Positions 7,505 to 15,289 of a DNA stretch of 37,757 nucleotides are shown here, piece by piece. The DNA is from an uncultured bacterium. GTDB taxonomy: Bacteria; Planctomycetota; UBA1135; GCA-002686595. Under the pieces are notes generated by a model. The model worked only from the letters and a program-made list of their open reading frames with translations, had not been told where the DNA came from and did not search any database. The DNA lies in assembly GCA_938030175.1 (NCBI GenBank), contig CALHGQ010000399.1, positions 1 through 37,757 of the forward strand. Direction: 5' to 3'. The position numbers and the translations under genes are program-made. Each line of letters opens with the position of its first letter. Within the stretch, counting starts at the first letter, position 1.

Positions 7505-8494
7505 ATGCACATCAAAAAGTCCCACGCCGCACTGATCGCGGCCTCGCTTGCTCTCACCTCTTCTCCCGCCCTCGCCGAGGATGCTCGCATCACGTGCACC
7601 GGGACCGTGAGTTTCGTCCTGAATGGCGGAGTCCCTTCATCAGCCTTCGCGAACGCGTCGGTCGGTGAATCCGTCACGCTGACCTTCGACGCGGAGATCG
7701 CGCGGCAGCTGCCCTTCGGCGACTACCTGCACCTCATCAACTCGCCGTCGTCCTCCATCGCCATTGGCGGCGCCAGCGACGGCTTCACCTATTCGCTCCT
7801 GAACACGTTCAGGATCCGCGACAACTTCGGGCCCTTCGGAGACGTTGTCGCCCTCGAAGGCCGCTTGGCGAGCGACGCGTCCGTCATCTTCCAGCTGTCC
7901 TTGAGCGACCCGTCCGGGCTCGCGCTCGATTCAGAGGACGTCACGGACTTCTACGGAACGAGCTTCAACCTGGACGACTACCAGCCCAGCTTCTACCTCC
8001 TCGGTGCCACGGGGTCGGTGCAGATCGACCTAACGTCCGTCGAGATCGACGCTGCGCCAGGCGGCCCCGTTGGGACTCCCTATTGCACGGCGGCACCGAA
8101 CTCAACCGGGTCGATTGGCACGACGTCCGCCTTCGGCCTCCAAGCGCCAGGGGAAAACGACCTGACGCTGACGGCCTCAGGTCTTCCGACCCAGTCCTTC
8201 GGCTTCTTCATCGTTAGTTCGGAGCAGGGCTTCGTGGCCGGGGCGGGTGGAAGTGAAGGCAATCTGTGCCTTGGCGGAGCGATCGGTCGCTTCGTCGGCG
8301 AGGACCAGGTGATGCAAACGGACTTCGGCGGGGAGATCGCGCTGCCGGTGGACCTGACGAATGTTCCGAGCCCCACCGGGTCCGTGTCAGTGCAAGCTGG
8401 TCAGACCCTGAACTTTCAGCTTTGGGTACGCGATACGAACGCGGCCGGTGCGACATCGAATTTCACCCGCGGACTCTCCGTGACCTTCCAGTGA
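7505..8494 (+). CDS. Secreted protein with PEP-CTERM-like N-terminal region and a shared C-terminal domain
   Basis: A 329-residue exported protein. ATG 7505 gives a clear signal peptide (MHIKKSHAALIAASLALTSS, then PALA with likely cleavage before Glu25); the track start at 7460 would add 15 non-signal residues. Residues 28-185 form a beta-rich region (CTGTVSFVLNG, then VGESVTLTFDAE) like the body of many PEP-CTERM or choice-of-anchor proteins. No PEP-CTERM anchor follows. Instead residues about 192-329 begin PYCTAAPNSTGSIG, continue with TASGLPTQSFGFFIVSSEQG and GNLCLGGAIGRF, and end LNFQLWVRDTNAAG, then SNFTRGLSVTF. Similar tails recur on planctomycete secreted proteins, from my general knowledge. 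Two Cys (194, 255) could pair. Function is unknown; a surface or sorting role is inference. Confidence 0.8.
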   Translation: MHIKKSHAALIAASLALTSSPALAEDARITCTGTVSFVLNGGVPSSAFANASVGESVTLTFDAEIARQLPFGDYLHLINSPSSSIAIGGASDGFTYSLLNTFRIRDNFGPFGDVVALEGRLASDASVIFQLSLSDPSGLALDSEDVTDFYGTSFNLDDYQPSFYLLGATGSVQIDLTSVEIDAAPGGPVGTPYCTAAPNSTGSIGTTSAFGLQAPGENDLTLTASGLPTQSFGFFIVSSEQGFVAGAGGSEGNLCLGGAIGRFVGEDQVMQTDFGGEIALPVDLTNVPSPTGSVSVQAGQTLNFQLWVRDTNAAGATSNFTRGLSVTFQ

Positions 8495-8799
8495 TCTAGG
8501 ACAAGTCTCAGATGAGCGGCCAGTCAGGTCGCCTTCATCGCAGTGCGGCACCGAATTCGTTCGTGCCGAGTCGCAACGCCCGTAGCAGACCCTTGGTCCG
8601 CTGCGGGCGTTGTCGTTCGGGAGGAGGCGCGTTGGTACCGCGCTGCTTCATGAAGTTTTCACGCGCGACAATCGTCCACGACGAATCTCCGCGTCTCGCG
8701 CAAACGCCAGAACCTCTTCACGTCGGCTTGGTTTCGTTCCTCTGTCGTGCGCCGCGGCACTCCGCCCGGCGCCATGTTCTGTGAACCCAGGAGGAACCC
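8495..8799. other. Intergenic region (305 bases)
   Basis: It lies between the secreted protein and the DUF1800 gene. It holds the stem-loop at 8574-8612 and, at its end, the strong ribosome site CAGGAGGAA for DUF1800. The 90-codon ORFs the track shows here have no recognisable features, and I see no other gene. Confidence 0.6.
8574..8612 (+). terminator. Long stem-loop, probable terminator of the secreted-protein gene
   Basis: CAACGCCCGTAGCAGAC (8574-8590) pairs with GTCCGCTGCGGGCGTTG (8596-8612) over a 17-bp stem with one G-U pair and one A-C mismatch. The loop is CCTTG. The sequence TCGTTC follows, a poor T-tract. It lies 80 bases after the stop. Confidence 0.5.
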
Positions 8800-10290
8800 A
8801 TGGCATCGTCACCGACGCCACTCAGGCTGCTGCCCAAGCTTCAACCAGGCCCGTCGGCCGCCAACCCCATTCTCCCGTTCCCGCTGAAGAAAGGGAGTGG
8901 AGGACCGCCTACGCAAGCGGAGCGCAACGTCGATCTATTGAGTCGTGCGACGAACGGCGTCACGCTTGCCGAGCTAGCCAGACTGAATCAGATGGGACGG
9001 CCCGCGTGGTTGCGTGAGCAACTGGCCCCTACGGCCCAGGACAACGTCGTGCTACGGCGCACCTTGGCGGAGCTCGGGTCCCTGCGTCTGACCATCCCTG
9101 AGGTCTACGCGGAGTACGAGTCCAACGCCGGGGAAGCGGTCAGGGACATCAAGCAGGCAGCGATCGTTCGCGCCGTGCACTCCGACTGGCAGCTACGGGA
9201 GCGCATGGTCGACTTCTGGCACGATCACTTCAGCGTTGCGATTCAGACGTCCGGCCGAACGCGCCTCGGGCACCACGCCTACGACCGAGAAGTGATCCGC
9301 GCCAATGTCTTTGGGAACTTCGAGACCATGCTCCAGGCGAGCGCCAAGTCGGTGTCGATGCTGGAGTACTTGAACGGCAAGGAGAACCTCGCGGGCAGCC
9401 CCAACGAGAACTACGCGCGGGAGGTGATGGAGCTGCACACGCTCGGCGTAGACGGCCCCTACACCGAGAATGACATCGTCGAATTGGCGCGGTGCCTGAC
9501 GGGCTGGTCGTTCTATCCGCTCGATGACACGAGTCAGCCAGGTGAGTTCCGATTCCGCGACGACCGGCACGATGACGGCCCCAAAACCGTCGTGGGGGTG
9601 CAGATCCCGGCAGGCGGTGGCGTCAGCGACGGCGAAACCGTGCTCACATTCTTGGCGGAGCATCCAACGACCGTGGACTTTGTGTCGCGCAAGCTCGTGA
9701 ATCGTTTCGTCTCTGAATTCGCGCCGGAGGCCGCCGTGGATCTTGTGAAGGCCGCATGGGTGCGGGGCGGGGGAGACCTGGGGATCGTTACGGCCGTGCT
9801 CTTCTCTGATGAAGTCGCGGACGCAGCGACGCCGTGGAATGACCGCAAGGTCAAGCGACCGTTCCAGTTCGCGGTGAGCCTCCTTCGCGCGCTCGACCTG
9901 CGCTCGGACAATAGCTATCGCAACGTGATGTTCCGCCTCACGGGGATGGGGCAGGACATTTTCGGCTGGCCCGCGCCGAACGGCTACCCGGACAGTTCGG
10001 CGGTCTGGAGCGGCGATCTCTACGGCCGCTGGGACTACGCGGCGGATGTCGTGCGCGGCGGCTTCGCAGGGATCGTCTTCCCTGACTCGAAGCTGGATGA
10101 GATCGGCGGAGGTGTGCCGACCACTGCCCTGGCGGAGCGGTTGGCCCAAGTGCTCACCGCGGGCCGCGCCGAGCCAGCGAACGTTGCATCTCTCCAAGCG
10201 TGGATCGACGGACAGTCGAACTTCGACGCGCGCGACTTCCGCGACGCCATCACGGTGATGGCGTCCAGTCCCGACTTCTTCAACGCTTAG
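8800..10290 (+). CDS. DUF1800 family protein
   Basis: A 496-residue DUF1800 protein. Family hallmarks are RMVDFWHDHFSV, ENYAREVMELHTLGVDGPYT, ARCLTGWSF and HPTTVDFVSRKLVNRFVS, then a late IFGWPAPNGYPD segment. An AGGAGG ribosome site at 8789-8794 precedes the ATG with good spacing. No signal peptide is seen at this start. DUF1800 proteins are abundant in Planctomycetota and related phyla and are nearly always paired with DUF1501, as here, but the biochemical role is unknown. The next gene begins 18 bases after the stop, so the two are an operon. Confidence 0.92.
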   Translation: MASSPTPLRLLPKLQPGPSAANPILPFPLKKGSGGPPTQAERNVDLLSRATNGVTLAELARLNQMGRPAWLREQLAPTAQDNVVLRRTLAELGSLRLTIPEVYAEYESNAGEAVRDIKQAAIVRAVHSDWQLRERMVDFWHDHFSVAIQTSGRTRLGHHAYDREVIRANVFGNFETMLQASAKSVSMLEYLNGKENLAGSPNENYAREVMELHTLGVDGPYTENDIVELARCLTGWSFYPLDDTSQPGEFRFRDDRHDDGPKTVVGVQIPAGGGVSDGETVLTFLAEHPTTVDFVSRKLVNRFVSEFAPEAAVDLVKAAWVRGGGDLGIVTAVLFSDEVADAATPWNDRKVKRPFQFAVSLLRALDLRSDNSYRNVMFRLTGMGQDIFGWPAPNGYPDSSAVWSGDLYGRWDYAADVVRGGFAGIVFPDSKLDEIGGGVPTTALAERLAQVLTAGRAEPANVASLQAWIDGQSNFDARDFRDAITVMASSPDFFNA

Positions 10291-10308
10291 CTCAGGAGGA
10301 CATCAGCT

Positions 10309-11589
10309 ATGAAGCAAGACCCGAAACTGAATCGACGAACGTTCCTCGGTTCGGCGGCAGCTGCCGTCGGAGCCGCAGGGCTCGCGAGTGCGAGCGTTCG
10401 AGGCCCCCTGGGGACCCGCGGCCGCATGATGGGGCGCGACACCCTCGTAACGATCTATCTCCGCGGCGCGATGGACGGCATGTCGGCCGTTGTGCCGTAC
10501 GCGGACCCGAACTACGCCCCGGAGCGCGGCGACCTCGCCGTGCGTCCCCCCGGAGCCGCCCCCGATCGCGCCCTCGACCTAGATGGGTTCTTCGGACTGA
10601 ATCCGAGCGGCTCGGCTTTGATGCGTCCCTACGGCGATGGCCAGCTCCTGTTCGTGCACGCCAGCGGGCTCAGCGTCCCGAACCGTTCGCACTTTGATGC
10701 GCAGAAGCGCATGGAAACCGGGACGCCGGCGTCGGTGCCTGCTGCGTACCCGACCGGCTGGCTCGGAAGGTACCTCCAAAGCGCCACGCCAACGGGCACG
10801 ACGGGGGTGCGCGGGTTGAGCATTGACAACCTGCTGCCCCTGACCCTGGCCGGCGGTCCGGAGACGCTTCCGATCAAGGACATCGGCGACTTCAACTTTC
10901 CCGGTCGGGCCGTGACACGTGCGGACCGGCGCGACCTGCTGGACGCGCAGTACCAGGGGGCGACTCCGCTGCTGGCCCAGTCGGCGAGCTCTGCGCTCCG
11001 CGCGATCGATCTGCTCGACGCGGTGGACTATTCGAACTACGTGCCTGCGCCGGGCGCCAACTACCCGGACACGAAGTTCGGGGAAGCCCTCGCCCAAGTG
11101 GCAGCGCTCATCAAGGCGAACATCGACTTGGAAACGGCGCAGGTCAACCTGGGCGGTTGGGACCATCACTCCGCGATGGGCGTGACCGACGGGACCTTCG
11201 CCGGCCTCTTCGAGGAGTTGAGCGCTGCCTTGGAGGCGTTCTATATCGACTTGGACGGGACGGGCCTTGGGTACACCCTGATGACTCAAACTGAGTTCGG
11301 GCGCCGGGTCAGGCCGAACTCGAACGACGGGACTGACCACGGATTTGGATCCTGCATGATGCTGATGGGCCCAAGCGTCTTGGGGGGGCGAACCCTGAGT
11401 GACTGGCCGGGGCTGGCGCCCGAGTCGTCCCAAGGGGCGGGCGACGGGGACCAGGTGAACGGCGACCTCGCCGTCACGATCGACTGGCGCGACGTCGCCG
11501 CCGAGGTGATGGAGCGGCGCCTCGGGGCCACTGACCTGGCCGCGATCTTCCCCACCTACACGCCCACGTTCCGGGGCGTCGTGATGTAG
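10309..11589 (+). CDS. DUF1501 family protein with Tat signal
   Basis: A 426-residue DUF1501 protein, partner of the upstream DUF1800. The N-terminus carries the twin-arginine motif NRRTFLGSAAAAVGAAGLAS, so folded export by Tat is expected. Family motifs are VTIYLRGAMDGMSAVVPY, SVPNRSHFDAQKRME, VNLGGWDHHSAM and TEFGRRVRPNSNDGTDHGFG. The last two resemble the metal-site layout of the alkaline phosphatase/sulfatase superfamily, to which DUF1501 is distantly related. The ribosome site AGGAGG lies at 10292-10297. Substrate is unknown. Confidence 0.93.
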   Translation: MKQDPKLNRRTFLGSAAAAVGAAGLASASVRGPLGTRGRMMGRDTLVTIYLRGAMDGMSAVVPYADPNYAPERGDLAVRPPGAAPDRALDLDGFFGLNPSGSALMRPYGDGQLLFVHASGLSVPNRSHFDAQKRMETGTPASVPAAYPTGWLGRYLQSATPTGTTGVRGLSIDNLLPLTLAGGPETLPIKDIGDFNFPGRAVTRADRRDLLDAQYQGATPLLAQSASSALRAIDLLDAVDYSNYVPAPGANYPDTKFGEALAQVAALIKANIDLETAQVNLGGWDHHSAMGVTDGTFAGLFEELSAALEAFYIDLDGTGLGYTLMTQTEFGRRVRPNSNDGTDHGFGSCMMLMGPSVLGGRTLSDWPGLAPESSQGAGDGDQVNGDLAVTIDWRDVAAEVMERRLGATDLAAIFPTYTPTFRGVVM

Positions 11590-11635
11590 CGAGCCGCGGC
11601 GGTGCCTCGATTCGTGGCGCGGAGAGCACCAGGCC

Positions 11636-11651
11636 GGGACGGTTTTGTCCC
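11636..11651 (+). terminator. Hairpin after DUF1501
   Basis: GGGAC and GTCCC pair around the loop GGTTTT, and outer AGAGC/GCTCT arms can extend the structure. It lies 47 bases after the stop. There is no T-tract, so the terminator role is inferred. Confidence 0.3.
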
Positions 11652-11744
11652 AGCCCGGGGCTCTTCGCCAACGGAGCGTTACGGTTCAGTTAGCAAGTTC
11701 CTAGACGCTGGATCCTGGGCTCATCAGGGGTCGACAAAAGCAAC

Positions 11745-12224
11745 ATGCAACACCCCACCCCAGTTCGTATCCCCGACTCGTACAGCGCCCTCGACTTCTT
11801 GACCGAGGCAGAATCCTCCTCCCTGGCCGTCGTCGAGGCTCCCGCCCCGGCGTCCACCACTCGCCTGCAAGGTGCGAGGATCCTGCTCGTGGAGGACGAC
11901 CCCGGCCTTCGGGCGGCTCTGTCGATCCGCCTCGAGAACGAGGGCTGCCATGTGACGGACGCGGCCACCGGCAGCGCGGCGCGCTGGAGCCTCCTGTCCT
12001 GCAGCTTTGACGCGGTCATTCTCGACCTTGGCCTGCCCAACGGGAGCGGCCTCGACGTCCTCGACGAGGTCAGCAGGGCCAAGTCACTGCCGCCCGTCAT
12101 GGTCCTGACCGGCAGCGACGCGGACGAGCGCGACCGAGCGCGCGCCTACGGTGCGACGTTCGTGCTTACGAAGCCGACACCCTTCGACGTGGTGAAGGAA
12201 AAGCTGTCGCGTCTCTTGGGCTGA
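11745..12224 (+). CDS. Stand-alone response regulator receiver protein
   Basis: A 159-residue protein with a variable 40-residue lead, then a single CheY-like receiver. The acidic pocket is in RILLVEDDPGLRAAL, the phospho-acceptor Asp in DAVILDLGLPNGSGLDVL, the conserved Thr in VMVLTGSDADE, and the conserved Lys in FVLTKPTPFD. No output domain follows, so it acts by protein contact or phosphotransfer. No histidine kinase is adjacent, leaving partner and target unknown. The upstream 155 bases may hold its promoter, but no clear boxes are seen. Confidence 0.88.
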   Translation: MQHPTPVRIPDSYSALDFLTEAESSSLAVVEAPAPASTTRLQGARILLVEDDPGLRAALSIRLENEGCHVTDAATGSAARWSLLSCSFDAVILDLGLPNGSGLDVLDEVSRAKSLPPVMVLTGSDADERDRARAYGATFVLTKPTPFDVVKEKLSRLLG

Positions 12225-12238
12225 TCCCAGCCGCGGCT

Positions 12239-12257
12239 CCGGAGGTTGATCCTCCGG
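12239..12257. terminator. Hairpin between convergent receiver and DinB genes
   Basis: CCGGAGG and CCTCCGG form a perfect 7-bp stem with loop TTGAT in the 42-base gap between converging genes, and it could serve both. A weak ACCCTTTC follows on the plus side. Confidence 0.5.
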
Positions 12258-12266
12258 CGCACCCTT

Positions 12267-12749
12267 TCACTCAGCGCCCTGCAATTCCATCAGCTCGCGA
12301 AGCTGGAATCCATGGCGCTGTGGATGGATCGTCGCGTGCTCTAGCATCGAGTCGATGGTGAAAGGCGTCTTCCATGGCGCGGGCCACGCCTCGCGGTCAA
12401 TGACCCTGTCGCTCACCGTGGCTAGGGCAGAGCGCCAAGCTTCTAGCACGTGCTCCGTGTATCGGTCGCAGTCCTCTGCGATTCGGTTGGACGCGGGCGG
12501 CTTCTCGATCTCTGGCTGCGGGAGCTCGAGCTTCTCGGTCATCCAAAGGACGTAGAACCGAGCGCACTTGAGGACGTGCCGGAGAAGAGTGCCCATGGAG
12601 GCGTAGTCCGGATCGCTCGTCTTCGGGAGCTTCACTTCCTGTGACGCGGCCGATTTCCAGAGGGCGACGAACCGCCGGAGCTCTTCCTCGTGCATGAGAA
12701 CGAGGGCACGCGCAGCGTTGGAAGCGTAGTGGTCGAGTTCTCTTGGCAT
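12267..12749 (-). CDS. DinB-like four-helix metalloprotein
   Basis: A 160-residue, helix-rich protein. A His in TLLRHVLKCARFYVLW and the closing HATIHPQRHGFQLRELM give the His triad typical of DinB/YfiT-like proteins, which bind a divalent metal in a four-helix bundle. Many relatives are thiol-dependent transferases, but the substrate here cannot be named. The ATG at 12749 is preceded by TTAGGAGCC on the coding strand, a good ribosome site. It follows the Nudix gene in the same direction only after an opposite-facing gap, so it appears to stand alone. Confidence 0.7.
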   Translation of the reverse strand: MPRELDHYASNAARALVLMHEEELRRFVALWKSAASQEVKLPKTSDPDYASMGTLLRHVLKCARFYVLWMTEKLELPQPEIEKPPASNRIAEDCDRYTEHVLEAWRSALATVSDRVIDREAWPAPWKTPFTIDSMLEHATIHPQRHGFQLRELMELQGAE

Positions 12750-12788
12750 GGCGCTCGCGGCTCCTAAGGAATGAAAGTCAGGCGCGGT

Positions 12789-13403
12789 CTAACGATCGAA
12801 TAGCGCCTCGAAGTAGCGGTTCAGAATACCGTAGGTCATCCCCCAGATCGTGCGACCCTCGAAGTTCCACGAGGGCAGCTTGTGCACGAGCCCCTCGTGG
12901 TCGTAGCGGTAGTCTTCGTGCAGTGAACCGTCGGAGGCCGGCGTGATCGGTAGCCAGAACGCCTCGTCGGCCTCGGGGCCGCAGGTGGGCTCTTCCACCT
13001 CGGGCCGGTAGAACACGATGGGAGTGATGTAGAGTGGGAGTCGCTGGGCTCGCGAGGTCGCTTGGACCGGCGGAAGCGGACCAATGTGCAAGGCGCCGTC
13101 TCCGTGCAGCGGGTCGATGCCGACTTCCTCCCGCGATTCTCGCCGCGCGGTCGCGATGAGGTCCTCGTCTTCTTCCTCCGCGTGCCCTCCAGGGAGGCCG
13201 ATCTGGCCGGACCAGCGGTCGGTTTCGCGGTACGCGCGCCGCATCAGAAGAACCGAACATTGCGCCAGCGAAGCGCCGGTGAGCAGCACGGCCACGGCGG
13301 CTTCGCGCGCGTCCTCTGGGATCACGGCTCCAGTGCCCTGGCAGCGCTTGGCGGCGGCGCGGAGCCGCGCCTCGTCCTCCGGCTGGATTCCCGGGGCACT
13401 CAT
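12789..13403 (-). CDS. Nudix hydrolase, CoA-pyrophosphatase-like
   Basis: A 204-residue Nudix protein. SVLLMRRAYRETDRWSGQIG precedes LPGGHAEEEDEDLIATARRE and SREEVGID, matching the CoAse/NUDT7-type pattern (SGQ, GG, then D-x-DL, TAxREsxEEvG). Such enzymes cleave CoA or related nucleotide pyrophosphates, but specificity cannot be read here. The C-terminal part (VHKLPSWNFEGRTIWGMTYG) also fits that group. The ATG at 13403 overlaps the stop of the ABC exporter gene as ATGA, showing translational coupling. The longer track ORF starting at 13796 lies inside the ABC gene and is rejected. Confidence 0.85.
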   Translation of the reverse strand: MSAPGIQPEDEARLRAAAKRCQGTGAVIPEDAREAAVAVLLTGASLAQCSVLLMRRAYRETDRWSGQIGLPGGHAEEEDEDLIATARRESREEVGIDPLHGDGALHIGPLPPVQATSRAQRLPLYITPIVFYRPEVEEPTCGPEADEAFWLPITPASDGSLHEDYRYDHEGLVHKLPSWNFEGRTIWGMTYGILNRYFEALFDR

Positions 13404-15289
13404 CGGGCCGAACCCGCCGCTGCGCCGCTCCGTTCTCCGGTCTGTACTGACCAAAGCTGTGCGTAGAGACCGCCCTGGGCCACGAGATCGTCGTGCAGAC
13501 CGCGTTCGACGACCTCGCCTGCGTTGAGCACAAGGATCATGTCGGCGTTGCGGATCGTCGAGAGCCGGTGCGCAATGACGATGGTCGTGCGGTCTTTTGC
13601 GATGTGCTCCATCGACCGCTGGATGGCGGCTTCCGTTTCGTTGTCCACCGCCGAGGTGGCTTCGTCGAGGATCAGCACGGGGGGATCCTTGAGCACGGCG
13701 CGTGCGATGGAGACCCGTTGACGCTGGCCACCGGAGAGCTTTTGTCCGCGCTCGCCCACGATCGTCGCGTACCCGTCCGGCAGCGTATCGATCCACTCGT
13801 CGATCTCTGCGGCCTCGGCCGCCGCTCGAATGTCGGCGTCGCTGGCATCCGGCCGCGCGTACGCGATGTTCTCGGCGATCGTTCCGTGGAAGAGGAACAC
13901 CTCTTGGCTCACGAGACCGATGGCGCGTCGCAGGTCTTCGAGCTTTAGATCACGCAGGTCGTGCCCGTCGATGGTGATCTTGCCCTTGCTCGGATCGTAG
14001 AAGCGAAGCAGGAGCTTGGTGATCGAAGACTTGCCGGACCCGGTGGCGCCGACGATCGCGGTGGTGGAGCGCGCAGGGAACGTCAGGTTCAATCCGCCGA
14101 AGAGCGGTGGGTGGCCGGTGTACGCGAACTCGACGGCCTCCATTCCCAGCTCGCCCTTCACCTGGGCCAGCTCGAGGGCTTCGGGTCCGCTCGTGATCTT
14201 GGAGGGGCGATCGACGAGGTCCAGGATGCGCGTCGTGCTGGCCATGGCGCGCTGGTACAGGTCGAGGGTTTCGCCAAGGCCCGTCAGCGGCCAGAGAAGT
14301 CGCTGGGTCATGAAGACCAGGACGCTGAAGGAACCGACGTCGAGCTCTCCGTTGAGTGCCAGCCGACCACCGATCAAGAGCGTCGCGGTGAACCCCGCGA
14401 GGATGAACATGCGGATCAGTGGAGAGAACGCGCTGGAGAGCGTGATGGCGGCTCGGTTGCTCGTGCGGTACGCGTTGCTTCGCCCCTCGATGCGCCCTGC
14501 CTCGGCATTCTCACGCGCGTAGCTCTTGATGGTCGCGATGCCGCCGAGGTTGCCCGCCAGGTCCGCGTTGAGTGCGCCCACCGATTGGCGCACGGTCACG
14601 TAGCGTGCCTGGAGTTTTCGCTGGTAGAGGATCGATCCCCAGATGATGAACGGCATCGGGAGGAACGCGACCCACGCGACTTCGGGGGAGAGCCAGAAGA
14701 AGATAGCGCCGACGGCGATGACGGTCGTCGCTAGCTGGATCAGGCTGTTCGCGCCACCGTCGAGGAAGCGCTCGAGCTGATTGACGTCGTCGTTCATGAC
14801 CGACATCAGCTCGCCGGAGTTTTCGTCCTCAAAGAACGCGAGCTCCAGGCCTTGCACGTGCCGGTAGGCGTCGAGGCGCAGCTCATGCTGGACCGTCTGG
14901 GCCAGGTTGCGCCAGACGATCTTCTGGAGGAATTCGAAGCCGCTCTCCGCGATCCAGATGATGGCGGTGACCACCGCCAGCCACGTGAGCTGCTGGGCCG
15001 GGTCGGTGATGCCTAGCTTGGCCACGAAGGAGTCTTCGCGATCGGCCACGATCGCAACGGCGGTGCCGATCAGCAGCGGCGGCGCGAGGTCGAACAGCTT
15101 GTTCAGCACGGAGTAGAGGACTCCGAGCCGTACGCGGCCTGCATGGTCGCTCGTATGGGCGAGCAGGCGCGACAGCGGTGAGCGCTGGGACGCGCTCTGG
15201 CCAGAGTCTTGGTTCGGGCCTTGGTCCGGTCTCTGGGGTGCAGGCGAAGGTGAGGTACTCACGGCCGAAGAGGATACTCTTCTCGTCAT
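13400..15289 (-). CDS. ABC exporter, ABCB/MsbA-type (fused membrane and ATPase domains)
   Basis: A 629-residue half-transporter. After a Ser/Pro/Gln-rich lead of about 40 residues comes the six-helix exporter domain (VLYSVLNKLFDLAPPLLIG, then AFFEDENSGELMSVMNDDVN). The ATPase domain has Walker A VGATGSGKSS, Q-loop LVSQEVFLFHGTIAENIAYA, signature LSGGQRQRVSIARA, Walker B PVLILDEATS and H-loop IAHRLSTI, so it looks fully active. It should work as a homodimer exporting a lipid, peptide or drug-like molecule; the substrate is unknown. I chose ATG 15289, whose CAT on the plus strand shares CATG with the divergent gene. A GTG at 15307 is possible. It is coupled to the downstream Nudix gene. Confidence 0.9.
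   Translation of the reverse strand: MTRRVSSSAVSTSPSPAPQRPDQGPNQDSGQSASQRSPLSRLLAHTSDHAGRVRLGVLYSVLNKLFDLAPPLLIGTAVAIVADREDSFVAKLGITDPAQQLTWLAVVTAIIWIAESGFEFLQKIVWRNLAQTVQHELRLDAYRHVQGLELAFFEDENSGELMSVMNDDVNQLERFLDGGANSLIQLATTVIAVGAIFFWLSPEVAWVAFLPMPFIIWGSILYQRKLQARYVTVRQSVGALNADLAGNLGGIATIKSYARENAEAGRIEGRSNAYRTSNRAAITLSSAFSPLIRMFILAGFTATLLIGGRLALNGELDVGSFSVLVFMTQRLLWPLTGLGETLDLYQRAMASTTRILDLVDRPSKITSGPEALELAQVKGELGMEAVEFAYTGHPPLFGGLNLTFPARSTTAIVGATGSGKSSITKLLLRFYDPSKGKITIDGHDLRDLKLEDLRRAIGLVSQEVFLFHGTIAENIAYARPDASDADIRAAAEAAEIDEWIDTLPDGYATIVGERGQKLSGGQRQRVSIARAVLKDPPVLILDEATSAVDNETEAAIQRSMEHIAKDRTTIVIAHRLSTIRNADMILVLNAGEVVERGLHDDLVAQGGLYAQLWSVQTGERSGAAAGSAR

Noticed and set aside
9193-10197. 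334-aa minus-strand ORF opposite DUF1800
   Set aside because: High-GC antisense shadow; the plus strand is a clear DUF1800 family protein with a strong ribosome site.
10579-11433. 284-aa minus-strand ORF opposite DUF1501
   Set aside because: Antisense shadow without recognisable domain.
13404-13796. Upstream extension of the Nudix ORF
   Set aside because: It lies wholly inside the ABC ATPase domain; the ATGA overlap at 13403 fits a real start.
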